From positions 1 through 7,851 of the forward strand of contig CALLZA010000958.1 of assembly GCA_937858165.1 (NCBI GenBank): DNA of 7,851 nt. The letters are read 5' to 3'. A model generated the notes under the pieces. That model saw only the letters and a list, made by a program, of their open reading frames with translations, made no database searches and was not told the origin of the DNA. The position numbers were made by a program, and so were the translations under genes. The DNA comes from an uncultured Ardenticatenia bacterium (GTDB lineage: Bacteria; Chloroflexota; Anaerolineae; Promineifilales; Promineifilaceae). Position 1 is the stretch's first letter. Every line of letters begins with the position of its first letter. This document shows positions 5,945 to 7,851 of this stretch, piece by piece.

Positions 5945-6034
5945 AATTACGAATTACGAATTAGGAATTAGGAATCAAGAAGTGACGCGCTTCCGGGCTC
6001 TTAATTCCTAATTCCTAATTCCTAATTCCTAATT
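5945..6034. repeat. Opposed heptamer tandem arrays (AATTACG/AATTAGG and TAATTCC)
   Basis: The left array (5945-5975) is AATTACG twice, AATTAGG twice, then AAT. The right array (6002-6034) is TAATTCC four times, then TAATT. The two are mutually inverted: 17 bases at 5959-5975 can pair perfectly with the right array in more than one register. The 26-base spacer (5976-6001) is GC-richer. The array ends two bases before the dppF stop codon (6039-6037), so it lies between dppF and the binding-protein gene. It is far more AT-rich than the genes around it. Copy number of such arrays can vary, and the hairpin may weaken read-through from the ATPase genes. Confidence 0.9.
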
Positions 6035-6036
6035 GA

Positions 6037-7109
<1,073 letters not shown>

Positions 7110-7113
<4 letters not shown>

Positions 7114-7663
7114 GCCGGCACCTCCGCCAGGGCGGCAATGGCATCGAGAGCGATCTCTTTGCTGTAGTCAACAATGCGGAACCCGTTGAACACCTCTTCG
7201 GCCCGCCAGCAGGCCGCCGTGTGGTCCTTGGCCACTGCCTTCAGTGGCGGGTTCTCCTCCCAGCAGCGCTCGATGTTGTAGCGGCAGCGCGGCGCGAAGG
7301 GGCAGTAGTTCGGCTCGCGTAAGAGGTCCGGCGGTAGTCCCTTGATCGGAATGAGTCGCTCTTTGCGCTGGGCGTCGATCTTGGGCAGCGACTCCAGCAG
7401 GCCGACGGTATAGGGGTGGGCCGTTTCCTTATAGAGTGAGCGCACCGGGGCCAACTCGACAATGAACCCGGCGTACATGACGGCGATCTTGTCCACCATG
7501 CCGGCGATGACGCCGAGGTCGTGGGTGATCCAGATGATGGCCATGCCCAACTGCTGCTTCAGCCGCAGCACCAGGTCAACGATCTGGGCCTGGATGGTCA
7601 CGTCGAGGGCGGTGGTCGGTTCGTCGGCGATGAGGAGCGAGGGGTTGCAGGACAGGGCCATGG
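7110..7663 (-). CDS. dppD: Peptide/nickel-type ABC transporter ATP-binding protein, DppD family, 5'-truncated
   Basis: Only the C-terminal part (about 184 codons) of this ATPase is present. Counting from the first Met (7661), it has Walker B LLIADEP (9-15), D-loop TALD (17-20), switch His47 in WITHDLG, and the oligopeptide-transporter C-terminal domain with Cys120, Cys126, Cys133 and Cys151. Walker A, the Q-loop and the LSGGQ signature are missing because the contig enters adapter sequence at 7664. That Met is internal: relatives read [16 protein letters not shown] across it. It looks like a start only because the adapter creates an in-frame TAA at 7673-7671. The gene is therefore cut by library preparation, not a pseudogene. 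It ends in TGA (7112-7110) overlapping the dppF start, so the two ATPases are translationally coupled. Confidence 0.94.
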
Positions 7664-7733
7664 CTGTCTCTTATACACATCTGACGCTGCCGACGAGCGA
7701 TCTAGTGTAGATCTCGGTGGTCGCCGTATCATT
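7664..7733. other. Nextera Read 1 transposon adapter, i5 index and Illumina P5 primer
   Basis: Positions 7664-7696 match the reverse complement of the Nextera Read 1 adapter, beginning with the mosaic end CTGTCTCTTATACACATCT (7664-7682). Positions 7697-7704 (GCGATCTA) are the complement of the i5 index TAGATCGC (N501). Positions 7705-7733 match the complement of the P5 flow-cell primer. The order is exactly that of a finished dual-index library. Confidence 0.98.
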
Positions 7734-7851
7734 AAAAAAAAAAGAATAAAAAAACAAAAAAAAAAAGAGAGACAGAGAAAAAATATAAGAAGAGCGAGCA
7801 TATGACAAATGAGATCAGAGAAGAGTGAAGAGAATACGACAGAACGCGAAG
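7734..7851. other. Non-biological poly-A and purine-rich read-through tail
   Basis: Ten A (7734-7743) follow the P5 primer directly, then A-rich and GA-rich noise. It mirrors the ten T at 79-88 on the other side. Four-colour Illumina chemistry tends to call A after the template ends, which explains both tails. No gene or structure is supported here. Confidence 0.92.

Noticed and set aside
4050..6011. A 653-codon plus-strand open frame antisense to the solute-binding protein
   Set aside because: It is a GC-driven shadow: Gly/Val/Arg/Ala/Asp-rich, no domains, no Shine-Dalgarno, and it mirrors a gene with clear family motifs. The same holds for the plus-strand frames at 1250-2416, 2700-3638 and 6055-7167.
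5945..6034. Heptamer arrays considered as a small CRISPR array or iteron origin
   Set aside because: The 7-bp units are directly adjacent with no spacers, and no cas or replication gene is present. The arrays are short tandem repeats.
7734..7851. A-rich end as a natural low-complexity region or poly-A tail
   Set aside because: It lies outside the P5 primer, so it cannot belong to the insert. It mirrors the T-rich stretch beyond P7 at the other end.

Overview
This window is a metagenome-type assembly contig, about 7.5 kb of GC-rich bacterial DNA (155-7663), with untrimmed Illumina Nextera library sequence at both ends. The left end carries the P7 primer, an i7 index and the Read 2 transposon adapter (89-154). 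The right end carries the Read 1 transposon adapter, an i5 index and the P5 primer (7664-7733). Outside the adapters lie 1-88 and 7734-7851, T/A-rich junk of the kind produced when a read runs past the end of the library molecule. Neither contig end is a natural boundary, and both outermost genes are cut.

The likely source is a Chloroflexota bacterium, perhaps Anaerolineae. The reasons are the GC-rich coding DNA, a solute-binding lipoprotein with the Val/Thr/Glu-rich linker (VVEVTRVVTE type) I associate with that phylum, a Thr/Pro-rich cytochrome with an unusual second heme-like motif, and intergenic gaps full of short palindromes. This is inference from sequence style, not from a marker gene.

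All genes lie on the minus strand. In transcription order they are: a 5'-truncated DppD-type ATPase (7110-7663); a DppF-type ATPase (6037-7113, ATGA overlap with the first); a family 5 solute-binding lipoprotein (3759-5816); a DppB-type permease (2445-3509); a DppC-type permease (1286-2341); a membrane-anchored c-type cytochrome (400-1158); and the first 91 codons of a small membrane protein (155-427) whose start overlaps the end of the cytochrome gene.

The first five genes form one complete peptide/nickel/opine-type (PepT) ABC importer. The lipoprotein captures substrate outside the cytoplasmic membrane, two MetI-fold permeases form the channel, and a DppD/DppF ATPase pair drives import. The cytochrome and small membrane protein look like a separate two-gene unit with no evident link to peptide uptake.

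Four of the gaps (103 to 249 bp) each hold a different kind of repeat: a GACCGC-like stretch plus a hairpin (1159-1285), a perfect 29-bp inverted repeat (2370-2436), a cluster of at least five palindromes (3539-3743), and opposed heptamer arrays (5945-6034). No gap exceeds 300 bp. I saw no tRNA, rRNA, CRISPR, insertion sequence or defence gene, and no convincing new system. The most notable items are the library artefacts and their phantom peptides, the repeat-filled gaps, and the CX4CH motif of the cytochrome.
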